The notes beneath the pieces are model-generated. The model was not told where the DNA came from and searched no databases. It saw only the letters and a program-made list of their open reading frames with translations. Of a stretch of 64,000 bases of DNA, positions 34,724-45,123 are shown piece by piece. Both the position numbers and the translations under genes were made by a program. This DNA is from Henckelia pumila. Taxonomy: Eukaryota; Streptophyta; Magnoliopsida; Lamiales; Gesneriaceae. Positions within the stretch are counted from its first letter, which is position 1. Each line of letters begins with the position of its first letter. The stretch is taken from NCBI RefSeq assembly GCF_033568475.1, contig NC_133123.1, forward strand, positions 154,023,753-154,087,752, read 5' to 3'.

Positions 34724-37550
34724 AACATCGGGAGATGGGCCAGCCAAAGGTATCATTAACATGATATCAGGAGGATCTACGGACGGAGACTCCAACCGGG
34801 CGAGGAAGGCCTGGAGTCGGAGGGAGAGTTTAGGGGTGGAGGAAGGAAGGCAAGGTGCGGGGCCAATCATCACATTTGGACCTCAGGATCTGGAAGAAAT
34901 ACAACTACCACATAATGATGCCTTGCTTATACAAGCTCGGATCGCTAATTATGATGTACGAAGGGTGTTTGTTGACTCGGGAAGCTCAGTAAATGTCCTT
35001 TTTCAAGAGTCATTCGAGCAGATGGATTTACAGGGTTATGAGTTGAGCTCGGTAAAAACTGCCTTGTATGGTTTTGCCGGGCACACTATCCAACCCCAGG
35101 GGGAAATGCTGCTACCCATCACCTTGGGATCGGGAGATAAGAAGAGGACGGTCATGACAAGATTCACGTTAGTGGAGGCACCTTCTTCCTATAATGTGAT
35201 CTTGGGCAGGCCGGCTATGAATTCTTTCCAAGCTGTGGCCTCAGCTTATCATCAGAAGATTAAGTTCCCAGTGGGAGATAAGGTCGGAGAAGTCCGAGGA
35301 GATCAGCCTTCTTCTCGAAAGTGCTATGCCGAGACAATGAAGACAGATTACAAGAGGGCAAGACAGAATGGAAAGGAAGGAGCCCTGGGGGGGAGAGAAG
35401 TCTGTTCTGTTGAGGAATCTAAAAGTGAGTATGAAGAGGTAGAGATGGAGTTCGGACAAACAGGGAAGTCAGTTAAAATAGCCCGGGATCTAGAGGCCGG
35501 GGTGTTTAAAGCATTAAGAGACTGCCTCATTAAGAATAAGGATGTGTTCGCCTGGGCTCAGGGCGATTTAGTGGGCGTTTCATCTCAGGTGGCAGAGCAC
35601 AAATTGAATGTTAGCCCGGCTTCCCGACCCGTCCTACAGAAGAAAAGGCATTTTGGGACTGAGAAGGATAAAGTGATAGCAGGGCAGGTTCAAGAACTAC
35701 TGCGGGCTGGGCACATCAAGGAAATACAATTTCCTACTTGGTTGTCCAATGTAGTACTAGTACCAAAGGCTACGGAGAAGTGGAGAATGTGTGTGGATTT
35801 TCGGGATTTAAATAAGGCATGTCCCAAGGATTGCTATCCTCTACCCCGGATTGACCAGTTGGTGGACTCCACATCCGGGTATGAGTTGCTGAGCTTCATG
35901 GATGCCTACCAGGGCTACCATCAAATTCCTTTAGCCCTGGAAGACCAGGACAAAGTCAGTTTCGTCACCTCGGGAGGTACTTTCTGCTACGTAGTAATGC
36001 CATTTGGTTTGAAAAATGCAGGAGCTACATATCAGCGGATGATGGACAGAGTGTTCCGGGAACAGGTGGGGCGAAACGTAGAGGTATATGTAGACGACAT
36101 TTTAGTGAAATCCCGGACCCGGGATAGTTTCTTGCCTGACTTGGAAGAAACCTTTGCAACAGTGAGGCGATATGGTATTAAGTTGAACCCGGCTAAGTGT
36201 ATGTTTGGGGTGACAAGTGCCAAGTTTCTGGGGTTCATGGTAACTGAACGAGGAATAGAAGTTAATCCAGAAAAAGTGAAACTGTTGCAGGAAATGCCTT
36301 CACCAACGTCTATCAAGGAAGTGCAGCGGTTGGCTGGCCGAATTACAGCCCTGGCCCGGTTCATAGCCCGGTCAGCGCACCGCAGCTATCCTTTTTTCCA
36401 AGTATTGCGTAAAGCTCAGAGATTTGGCTGGACCGAGCAATGCGAACAGGCCTTTCAGGAGTTGAAGGAGCACTTGGCTAGCTTGCCTATCCTGGTTAAG
36501 CCAGAACCAGGAGAAAGATTATGGATATATTTGTCTACTACGGAGAAGGCGGTCAGCAGTGTCTTAATCAAGGAAGAAAAGGGAGATCAGAGGCCAGTGT
36601 ACTACGTCAGTCATGCTCTGAAGGGGGCAGAGGCCAGGTACACGGAAATTGAAAAGATGGCCTTGGCTTTAGTAATAACAGCCCGGAAATTGAGACCTTA
36701 TTTCTTGTCTCACCCGGTAACTGTTCTTACTAATAGCCTTTTGGGACGCATCATGACTCATCCAGACGCCTCGGGGAGGCTCGTGAAATGGTCGGTGGAA
36801 TTGGGAGAGTATGATATTGAGTACCAGCCACGTAAGACTATCAAAGCCCAGGCTTTATCTAACTTTTTAACAGAGGTAGCCACTTTTGGCCAGGAGGAGG
36901 TATGGAGGATTTTTGTAGATGGAGCCAGTGGCGTTGGAGGCAGTGGTGTGGGGATTATCCTGATATCACCTACTCAAGAGAAGATGGAGATAGCTATAAA
37001 GCTAGATTTTCAGGCCTCCAACAACGAAGCTGAATATGAGGCTGTGATAGCTGGGATGCAACGAGCTCGGGAAGTCGGGGTAAGTCATATTATAATTTAT
37101 TCTGACTCTCAGTTAGTTGTTCAGCAAGTAAACAAAACCTTTTGTACCCGAGAGGAGAAATTGATAAAGTATTGTAAGATGATCGAAGAGATCGGGGCCA
37201 GTTTTATTACCTGGAGTATAGAGCAGATACCCCGGGAAGAAAATACGGAAGCAGATGCCTTGGCTAAAAGAGCGGCTGCTGGGGAAAGTGATAGTGAAAG
37301 AACCCTTGTGCAAAGAAAAACGGTGGCTGCAATTGAAGCCCGAGACCCGGCCTTCCAAGAAAACACATGGAAGGCCCCGATTGTCAAGTACTTAACTCAG
37401 GGGAATCTCCCAGAAGACAAGGGGCAAGCCCGGATCTTACGAAGACAGGCAACCCGGTTCACTATCTTGGGAGGAAAGCTGTATAGGCGTTCCTACCAGG
37501 GCCCTTTGCTCAAATGTTTGGAGGAAGGGGAAATCGAATGTCTTGCGTGA
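34665..37550 (+). CDS. pol: Tat element pol: protease, RT, dual RNase H
   Basis: 961 codons. Protease VFVDSGSSVNVLF at about 101-113 (DSG active site). RT at about 330-520 has WRMCVDFRDLNKACPKD, VVMPFGLKNAGATYQ and the catalytic VYVDDILVKS near 474-483. The first RNase H (about 600-725) is eroded: the family aspartates are not obvious at LWIYLSTTEKAVSS. A second, plant/archaeal-type RNase H begins near 745 with WRIFVDGASGVGGSG, NNEAEYEAVIAGM and IYSDSQLVVQQV, keeping its D, E and D. This second domain marks the Tat group. The ORF closes at a frame change where the integrase frame begins (CTTGCGTGAAG). Confidence 0.92.
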   Translation: MTPARGKKGNKKWITQKKDRTSGDGPAKGIINMISGGSTDGDSNRARKAWSRRESLGVEEGRQGAGPIITFGPQDLEEIQLPHNDALLIQARIANYDVRRVFVDSGSSVNVLFQESFEQMDLQGYELSSVKTALYGFAGHTIQPQGEMLLPITLGSGDKKRTVMTRFTLVEAPSSYNVILGRPAMNSFQAVASAYHQKIKFPVGDKVGEVRGDQPSSRKCYAETMKTDYKRARQNGKEGALGGREVCSVEESKSEYEEVEMEFGQTGKSVKIARDLEAGVFKALRDCLIKNKDVFAWAQGDLVGVSSQVAEHKLNVSPASRPVLQKKRHFGTEKDKVIAGQVQELLRAGHIKEIQFPTWLSNVVLVPKATEKWRMCVDFRDLNKACPKDCYPLPRIDQLVDSTSGYELLSFMDAYQGYHQIPLALEDQDKVSFVTSGGTFCYVVMPFGLKNAGATYQRMMDRVFREQVGRNVEVYVDDILVKSRTRDSFLPDLEETFATVRRYGIKLNPAKCMFGVTSAKFLGFMVTERGIEVNPEKVKLLQEMPSPTSIKEVQRLAGRITALARFIARSAHRSYPFFQVLRKAQRFGWTEQCEQAFQELKEHLASLPILVKPEPGERLWIYLSTTEKAVSSVLIKEEKGDQRPVYYVSHALKGAEARYTEIEKMALALVITARKLRPYFLSHPVTVLTNSLLGRIMTHPDASGRLVKWSVELGEYDIEYQPRKTIKAQALSNFLTEVATFGQEEVWRIFVDGASGVGGSGVGIILISPTQEKMEIAIKLDFQASNNEAEYEAVIAGMQRAREVGVSHIIIYSDSQLVVQQVNKTFCTREEKLIKYCKMIEEIGASFITWSIEQIPREENTEADALAKRAAAGESDSERTLVQRKTVAAIEARDPAFQENTWKAPIVKYLTQGNLPEDKGQARILRRQATRFTILGGKLYRRSYQGPLLKCLEEGEIECLA

Positions 37551-38589
37551 AGTGCATGAGGGATGTTGTGGAAACCATGGAGGGTATATGAGTCTAGTTC
37601 GAAGGGTGCTATTATCAGGATACTGGTGGCCCACTTTGCGGGCAGATGCATCCAAAGTTGCCCGGTCTTGTGAAGGGTGTCAAAGGTTTGGTAATGTACA
37701 ACATAGCCCGGCGAGCAACTTGAACCCGGTATGGGCATCCTGCCCTTTTGACCAATGGGGTCTAGACATAGTGGGACCTTTTCCACTAGCCCGGGCTCAG
37801 AAGAAGTTTTTATTGGTAGCCGTTGATTATTTTTCCAAGTGGGTGGAGGCAGAGCCATTGGCAAAGATAACAGAGACCGAGGTGATGAAATTTTTATGGA
37901 AAAGCATAGTATGTCGGTTTAGGTTACCAAGAAAGCTGGTTTCGGATAATGGCAGGCAATTTCAGGGGCAAAAATTAGCAGACTGGTGTGCTGAGATGGA
38001 CATTAAACAGGCCTTCACCTCTGTTGCCTATCCCCAAAGTAATGGCCAAACCGAGGTAACCAATCGTACTATTGTTCGCTCTTTACAGGCACGATTGCAT
38101 GGAATAGGGAAGGACTGGGTGGAAGAGATCCCGAGTGTGTTGTGGGCCTATCGCACCACTCCTCATACTGCAACACAAGAATCACCTTTTAGCCTAGTTT
38201 ATGGCTCGGAGGCTATTTTGCCAGTAGAGATTGGACAGCCTTCAGAGAGGATTAAAGCATATGAGGACACGGACGAAGGAGCCCGGGCACAAGAATTGGA
38301 CCTCATTGAAGAGCGTAGGGAGAAAGCGGCTCGTAAAATGGAGGCCTATAGAGCTCGGATGATAAGAGCCTATAATCAGAAGGTCAGGCCTCGTGAATTC
38401 CAGGAAGGAGAATTGGTGCTGAAAAGAGTTAATCCAGCAGGGGAAGTGGGGAAGCTAGAGGCCCGATGGAAAGGGTCATATAAACTTCTCAGAAAAGTCG
38501 GTGCTAATACTTGGTACCTACAGGATCAACAAGGACGCCCCCTCAAGCGACCATGGAATGCTTTACATTTGAAAAAATATTTTGTGTAA
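37543..38589 (+). CDS. pol (int): Tat element integrase
   Basis: 348 codons in a frame offset from pol, overlapping it by 8 bp; an indel of one or two bases near 37540 is the simplest cause. It shows an HHCC zinc-binding domain (EVHEGCCGNHGGYMSL then CEGCQRFG), the catalytic core with WGLDIVGPFP, KLVSDNGRQFQG and SNGQTEVTNRT (the D, D and E residues), and the C-terminal EARWKGSYKLLRKVGANTWYL motif with LKRPWNALHLKKY. It inserts the cDNA into the genome. Apart from the joined-frame problem it looks intact. Confidence 0.9.
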   Translation: MREVHEGCCGNHGGYMSLVRRVLLSGYWWPTLRADASKVARSCEGCQRFGNVQHSPASNLNPVWASCPFDQWGLDIVGPFPLARAQKKFLLVAVDYFSKWVEAEPLAKITETEVMKFLWKSIVCRFRLPRKLVSDNGRQFQGQKLADWCAEMDIKQAFTSVAYPQSNGQTEVTNRTIVRSLQARLHGIGKDWVEEIPSVLWAYRTTPHTATQESPFSLVYGSEAILPVEIGQPSERIKAYEDTDEGARAQELDLIEERREKAARKMEAYRARMIRAYNQKVRPREFQEGELVLKRVNPAGEVGKLEARWKGSYKLLRKVGANTWYLQDQQGRPLKRPWNALHLKKYFV

Positions 38590-38644
38590 TGTTTTATCTT
38601 CAATGTTTTATTAATGAAGGAAGTTTATCATGAAACAAGGTTTT

Positions 38645-39616
38645 CCATCATATAAGCCCGGGAGGTTCCAGGCCCCGGCACCCATCATAAGCCCAAGGCA
38701 TATATAAGCCCTTGGCATCATATAAGCCCGGGAGGTTCCAGGCCCCGGCACCCATCATAAGCCCAAGGCATATATAAGCTCTTGGCATCATATAAGCCCG
38801 GGAGGTTCCAGGCCCCGGCACCCATCATAAGCCCAAGGCATATATAAGCCCTTGGCATCATATAAGCCCGGGAGGTTCCAGGCCCCGGCACCCATCATAA
38901 GCCCAAGGCATATATAAGCCCTTGGCATCATATAAGACCGGGAGGTTCCAGGCCCCGGCACCCATCATAAGCCCAAGGCATATATAAGCCCTTGGCATCA
39001 TATAAGCCCGGGAGGTTCCAGGCCCCGGCACCCATCATAAGCCCAAGGCATATATAAGCCCTTGGCATCATATAAGCCCGGGAGGTTCCAGGCCCCGGCA
39101 CCCATCATAAGCCCAAGGCATATATAAGCCCTTGGCATCATATAAGCCCGGGAGGTTCCAGGCCCCGGCACCCATCATAAGCCCAAGGCATATATAAGCC
39201 CTTGGCATCATATAAGCCCGGGAGGTTCCAGGCCCCGGCACCCATCATAAGCCCAAGGCATATATAAGCCCTTGGCATCATATAAGCCCGGGAGGTTCCA
39301 GGCCCCGGCACCCATCATAAGCCCAAGGCATATATAATCCCTTGGCATCATATAAGCCCGGGAGGTTCCAGGCCCCGGCACCCATCATAAGCCCAAGGCA
39401 TATATAAGCCCAAGGGCATCATATAAGCCCGGGAGGTTCCAGGCCCCGGCACCCATCATAAGCCCAAGGCATATATAAGCCCTTGGCATCATATAAGCCC
39501 GGGAGGTTTCAGGCCCCGGCACCCATCTTAAGCCCAAGGCATATATAAGCCCTTGGCATTATATAAGCCCGGGAGGTTCCAGGCCCCGGCAAACATCTTA
39601 AGCCCAAGGCATATAT
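38645..39616. repeat. 70-bp tandem array, about 14 units
   Basis: The unit contains AAGCCCGGGAGGTTCCAGG, CCCCGGCACCCATC and GCATATATAAGCCCTTGG, repeated at exactly 70-bp spacing with few substitutions. One unit (near 39410) has a small insertion, and the last two or three are more diverged. Each unit holds a self-complementary CCAAGG...CCTTGG pair around CATATATAAG. It lies between the convergent ends of pol and the antisense gene. Confidence 0.95.
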
Positions 39617-39759
39617 TGGCATTCTCTACTTCTTATTTTTACTGGAGAATAAGGTTTTGCACAAAGGATAAAAAGCATAAAGAAAAATTTCATTAATAAC
39701 AGCAAGGAGTACATAAGGAGGGGCTTCCACGGCCCAATTACAAAAATAATAAAAACTTA

Positions 39760-42057
39760 AAAGGGAGGGTTATCAGAAGGGCCGGCAGATGTGCTTGTCG
39801 GAGGCGGGGCAGCTTTTGTACTTTCCTCTCCTTGGGTAGCAGGCAGGGAGTCAATGGCCTTATCCAAGTCGGGAAAATTTCTCTTCTCAGAAGACCATAA
39901 GCCGGCTTCCTCGAATTGATCTCTGCATTTATAAAAACCCACTTGGAAAAAGGCGTATGATCTGTCCACAACAGCCCCTTGAAACTCGGCAGAGGATAAG
40001 AACGCTGTTTTGAGCTCTTCTTCGGACTTCAGACGAGTTTCCAGAGCTGATACTGCTTTCTCTGCCTTATCTTTTGCACTGGCAGCTTCACTTTGGGATT
40101 CTGTAGCCCGGCCCTCCGCCACAATTAAAGCAGCTCGGCTCTGTCCCAACTCATTCTCCGCCCGTCCGAGCTTCACTTCCGCAGACTGAAGAGCTTGCTC
40201 GGTAGTCCCTAGAGCACCCCGAAGGCTAGACACCACTTGATCATGGGTCTGCCTCACCATCTGCAGCTCTTCCTCCAGCCTCTTATTTTCCTCCTCAACA
40301 GCCCGAGACCTCACAGCCTCCGCATGCGCCCGATCTGTCTCAATACGACCAAATCGGGTCGCATCTTCATAGCTATCAGCCAGCATGTGCAAGCCCTAAA
40401 ATTCCAGATGTCAGAGATGGAAAGCGGAAAACTGTTATGATTATAAAACATTAACTTACGGATATGATCCGGTTGGTGCCCTCGAAATATTTAACATTCG
40501 GGCTTTGATGATAGAGGTGTAGCAGCTCCGCGGAGGTCAAAAGATCCTTTAACATCCGAACACCCCGACCTGATGCTCCGGCGTTGAAAATATTCTCCTT
40601 CGCACCTACGGGGCTAGCACCTTGGCCGGCCTGATAAAAAGGGGCAAGTGGTCGAAACGAAGGAGAAGGAGGGACAACCTCTTCAGGGTCACTTAGAATG
40701 ACCATCTCGGGCTCCCCCACAGTTTTTCTCTTACGTATCAGGTGGGGGGAGAGCTCAGCAGGGGGGGAGGATGCCTCACCACCTAACCCGGCCTCAACAG
40801 CCCGAGCAATAGATGGCACGGTTGTAGCTGGTGAAGCCGAAGGCCCGGGACCAGTTAAAGGGTCGGGGTGCTCTTGGATTTCACTCACCTGTGCCCGGCG
40901 CTCTTCCGCAAGTTGAAGAACCCTGGCCTTCCGGGCTGCTTCCGCAGCCTTCTTAGCTTCTTTTTCCTGAGCAACCGCCTTCTCGGCTGCCCGTTTTTGA
41001 GCAAAAGCTTGCTTCATTAATCGAGGTTTTTTCTTAGGCGGGGCCGGGGAACTTGCACACAAATTAAAGGAATCGCTATATTAGAAACAGCAGGCAAAGT
41101 AAGTAAATACATGGTAACAGTAAAGCATACCAGAAACCGGAGCCGAGCCATCATACTCATCAATAATCCGGTCAATCGGATCCACTACCCGGGCACCCAA
41201 CCCGTAATCATTCAAACTTTTTTCCTCCAACAGAGGGGCTGAAGGAAACTTGTGGTTTTCCACTAGCTCTTGAGATCGGAGATAGGGTTCTTCCACTTTG
41301 AAATTTTTAGGAAGTTCGGGTTGAGGAGGAAGGGCCGCTAAGAATTTGGTAGGTCTGGTCTGGTTGCTCGGTAATTGAATGTAAAAGAATCTCTCTTTCC
41401 ACCCTTTCCAAGAGGAGGGGGTGTCATCCAAGAACCTGGCATTTTGCCGGGCGTTCAAGGAGAAGGCCATCTCCGTGAAGCGACACGAATAATAATAGTG
41501 AAAAACAAGAGGAGTGATGGCCAAATTGTTGGCTGTAAAAAGGACGTACGTGGCAGCCATCATGCGAAAGGCATTGGGATGAAACTGGTTCAGAGGAACC
41601 TTATAAAAGCAGCAATTTTATAAAAGAAGGGATGAATAGGGAAACGAAGCCCATTCCTGAGCTGTTCCCTAAAGAAGGTATAGAATCCCTCGGGAGGCTG
41701 GTCAGCCCGACCCAGAGGCCCCGGGATAAGGATAGAATACGCAGGAGGAATGTTACCCATAAGCCTAAGTTCTTCTATGGATTCCGGGCGGAGGGTACTG
41801 GTAAGGTGTGAAAACCAGGGACCTTCGGGGGTCGGTTTGGGCAAGGGAAGAAGAGGCCCCGAGTCGGATATTTTTGCCTTACCTTTGTCTTTAGAAGGCC
41901 CGGCTTTAGCCTTCTTCGGACGCGATGAGGAAGGATTTGTTATGGATCGGACAGGGGAGGTTACTGGAGGGGGAGAATCATGGCGTAAGGCCTCGGATTC
42001 TATCTCAGAGGACCCACGAACGTGGGCACCGGAGGAGGAAGAGGTGGAATTTGACAT
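39760..42057 (-). CDS. Antisense gene of the Tat element, three exons
   Basis: Minus-strand exons: 41131-42057, 40460-41051 and 39760-40395. The second intron has canonical borders (ATATCC|GTAAGT, TTTTAG|GGC) and keeps the frame (IIS-GLHML). Exon 1 has a Ser/Pro-rich N-terminus, then a conserved globular domain (WFSHLTSTLRPESIEELR, FYTFFREQLRNGLRFPIH, NNLAITPLVFHYYY, FFYIQLPS) of the kind annotated in plants as putative gypsy-type transposon domain. Exon 2 is Lys/Ala-rich; exon 3 is a long coiled coil (EEENKRLEEELQMVRQ, LETRLKSEEEL). One T is missing near 41614 (AAFYKVPLNQF is split), and the first intron junction is off frame by one. Such antisense ORFs are known in Tat elements; their function is unknown. 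Confidence 0.75.
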
Positions 42058-42188
42058 GTTTAAGGGACAAGGAAACTTACAGAAGGAAGCAAGCTGGACA
42101 CGCGAAGTCGCCGGAGCCGGAGATTTTTGAACCAGGGAAGGAATGAGTGCGAAGGGAAACTAAAGAAATAATGAAGAAAGGGTTCCAG

Positions 42189-42196
42189 TATTTATA
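42189..42196 (-). promoter_or_regulatory. TATA box for the antisense gene
   Basis: On the minus strand, TATAAATA lies 132 bp upstream of the antisense ATG (42057), within non-LTR internal DNA. Position and consensus fit a dedicated promoter. Confidence 0.6.
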
Positions 42197-42415
42197 GGCA
42201 AATAGCTTTAATCCCGGCCGCAGGTGAAACATCAATCGAATGGTCAGGATAAACTTGGGAAGTTGAACCGGGCAGCGTAATGATGACACGGGCAGTCGAA
42301 AGGACAGGTAACGTCCTCTGACACCTGCCCGTCTTTTCGAATTCTAGGGCTAACGTCAGCCCTATAGCTTTTGGATATTCATGAGGAATACCCCGGAAAG
42401 GACGGGGTAACAGAG

Positions 42416-42785
42416 ACATAAAAATTCAGGGATGACAGGGTTGTAGTAAAGCACGGGTGGCAGGGCTGTAAGTCAGGACAGCGAGTACGACTCTAGCCCA
42501 ACTATTTTTGGGATGAGTGGTGATACCCCGGTAAGGCCAGGATAGCAGGGCCATGAATGGCCAAGGGTAGCAGGGCCATAAATGGTCAAGAATAGCAGAG
42601 ACATAAAGAGTCAGGGATGACAGGGTTGTAGTAAAGCAAGGGTGGCAGGGCTGTAAGTCAGGACAGCGAGTACGACTCTAGCCCGACTATTTTTGGGTTG
42701 AGTAGTGATACCCCAAAATGGCCAAGGATAGCAGGGCCATGAATGGCCAAGGGTAGCAGGGCCATGAATGGCCAAGGTTAGCAGG
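42416..42785. repeat. 185-bp tandem duplication spanning the internal/3' LTR border
   Basis: Bases 42416-42600 are repeated at 42601 to about 42785. Each copy contains GGACAGCGAGTACGACTCTA, a purine-rich stretch and TGATACCCC, so the element has two candidate 3' LTR starts (42521 and 42706). Confidence 0.8.
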
Positions 42786-43376
42786 GCCATGAATGGTCAG
42801 GGTAGCAGGTCCATGAATGGTCAAGGGTAGCAGGGCCATGAAGGGCCAGGAATGACATGGCCATATTAATGCAGACCGGGATCCTCACGAGTCCGCGATA
42901 CCAGGTATGGAGGACTTTTATAAGGCCCAGGTTGCAGGGACATGATCCCCACGATTACCATAAACCCGAGCATTCCGGATTCATCGTGTGTGACAGGTAA
43001 ACGTGGGCAACTCCCGCATCCACGACCCAGATCGTGGCCACTACCCTGAAAATGCGGAGTGACTCTCTCACTCCAAGGCCTATAAATACCTTGCCACAGG
43101 TATTTGTAAAGGGATGTTCATCTAAATTACCAGAATACTATATTCATATTCTCTAAAGCCCACTCTATTTCTAAGTCTGACTTAAGCATCGGAGTGGCCC
43201 CGCCGGAATCCTTCCGGCGCCCCACTAACGTGCTTGTTATTTCCCTTTCCTTGGTGCAGATCATTTTGACTAAGGAAGGACAAATCATATATTACCTCTA
43301 CCAGCCCGGCCATTCCAAGTCAGGCCCACTTCACTACCCTGACAGCCCGGGCCCTGGTTTTGTTAGAACATCATCA
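42706..43376 (+). repeat. Tat element 3' LTR
   Basis: Matches 32793-33413 apart from two additional 25-bp units near its start. TATAAATA at 43081-43088. Ends AACATCATCA before GACAT. Confidence 0.88.
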
Positions 43377-43381
43377 GACAT

Positions 43382-44360
43382 CATCAGGGAATTGCGGAGC
43401 AATGATGAACATGTATGGGCATCACCCGAGATTTGCAGGAGTTGCAAAGCATGATGAATATGTAAAAATGCTAGTTATATGGATAAACCTATAGTAGTTA
43501 ATTCAGATTTATTCGGGCGGCGAATAGATGCAAAAATGCTATTAAAAATTTTCTCAACCCGAATTCAAGCCGAAACGAAATTATCTCGAAAATTATGAAC
43601 TTGAACCGACCCGAATATATCGAAATTAATCATATAGGTCTATCCATAAAACTGAAGGACTTGCAGATATCCAAACGAATTAAAATAATTCAATAACTCC
43701 GCTAACCAATTTTTAATTAAAAAATAAATTTTATATTAAAAAATATAATATAAATAATAAAATAAATTTATCGAAATATGTTTATTTAGGTTAACTAATT
43801 TTTCTATAAATGTAACTAATCACCAATACATTTATTTTTCAATTTAATTTTTTTACCGTAATTTTTTTATTTTTGTCTCATAATAATTTTTTAGTTGACG
43901 TCAAATTCAAAAATTAGAATTGAAATATAGAGTTTTGAGAAAAAATTATCATATCAAGTAATATTTAATCACAAATTTTAATAAAAATATGTTTATTTAA
44001 CTCAATCAATTTTTTATAAATATAATTGATCTCAAACAAATTAATTTAATCAATTTAATTTTTACCTGTTAAATTTTTTATTTTTGTCTTAATAATTTTT
44101 TTATCAAGTCGTCCACAGCGTTTTGTCCTATTTTTGAAATATTTTATTTTTTTTAAAATTAAAAATAAAAAAAACCCAAGAATAAATAAACTAATTGTTT
44201 TATTTTTGGGTTTTGGTCTTTGGCACATTTTTGTCCATTTTTTGTAATATAAAAGGTAAAAGAAACGTGACGAGATGTGTACAAACATTTCCCATGTATT
44301 TTCTAAAGAAATTAATTTAACCACCTTCAAAATAGTTCACTTAAAATCCCACTTTTTCAC
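43382..44360. other. Gene-free flank
   Basis: The first 80 bp hold two imperfect copies of a block (TTGC..AG..ATGATGAA.ATGTA) also found left of the element at 32750-32790, so the target was a short tandem repeat. The rest is AT-rich with no gene seen. Confidence 0.5.
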
Positions 44361-44501
44361 CAGGGATGACAATTTTCCACGCGGGTTCGGTTACCCGCGG
44401 AAAAAATCCGAAACGGGGCGGGTTTGGGGGAGTATTTTTGGGTATGGGTTCGGATTCGAGGATTTTTAAAAATTTCCGAAACATATTGGGACGGTTATGG
44501 G

Positions 44502-45022
44502 CAGGGGCGGACCCAGAAATATTTTTCAGGGGGCGCAATTAAGAGCGGAGCCACGTGTTGCTCCGTCGGGTGGTAGTTTAGATGACCACTTTGTTTTCTC
44601 TATTTTGTATACATTAAATTTAGTTCATTTTGTCAATATCTCTGTTAGCAATTTTAAAAATAAAAAGATACAAACTAAATATATTAAAAAATTGAGAGAT
44701 TAGAAAATTTTAATTTAGATAAAAATAAAAATCTAATTATGTTAAAAAATGCAATTCATAAAAAAATCACGAATGCATAATTTATATCATTAAAAGACAA
44801 ACATAAAATTTAAAATAATGTCATCAATACGTAATAATTTATTATATTATTTGGTAAGTCCCTAAATAATTTTATTTTTTAATATATAACATCAATATGA
44901 ATTAAAATTGACATGTACTATATTTTCTTTTATTAAATAAATAATACAAATATATAATAAAAATTTTGCATGAAAAATTGAGGGGGGGCATGTGCCCCCT
45001 ACCCTATATGGGTCCACTCATG
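44502..45022. mobile_element. Nested hAT-like MITE
   Basis: 521 bp with ends CAGGGGCGGACCCAG and CATGAGTGGACCCAT (reverse complement of the right end), flanked by a perfect 8-bp duplication GTTATGGG (44494-44501 and 45023-45030). The interior is AT-rich and non-coding. Confidence 0.82.
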
Positions 45023-45061
45023 GTTATGGGGATGCTATCCCCATCCCCGAACCCGCCCCGA

Positions 45062-45062
45062 A

Positions 45063-45121
<59 letters not shown>
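45062..45121. repeat. (AAT)n microsatellite
   Basis: About 20 uninterrupted AAT units inside the hAT-like element. Confidence 0.95.

Positions 45122-45123
<2 letters not shown>

Larger units (their letters stand above)
32793..43376 (+). mobile_element. Complete Tat-lineage Ty3/Gypsy element with antisense gene
   Basis: A 10.6-kb element flanked by the 5-bp duplication GACAT (32788-32792 and 43377-43381). Its LTRs are about 621 and 671 bp; the size difference equals two extra 25-bp CAGGGCCATGAATGGCCAAG-type units. The PBS is TGGCGCCGTCTGTGGG. The pol has a second, downstream RNase H before the integrase, the hallmark of the Tat group, and there is a long region between pol and the 3' LTR with a tandem array and an antisense gene. 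Few defects suggest a young insertion. Confidence 0.93.

Noticed and set aside
34238..34873. 211-codon antisense frame across gag/pol of the Tat element
   Set aside because: Mirror frame of real gag and pol coding sequence; no domain or promoter seen.
38645..39616. Regular repeats that might suggest a CRISPR array
   Set aside because: Units are contiguous 70-bp tandem repeats without unique spacers, inside a plant retrotransposon.
44055..44330. 91-codon Lys/Phe/Ile-rich frame
   Set aside because: Composition follows the AT-rich background; no homology recognised.
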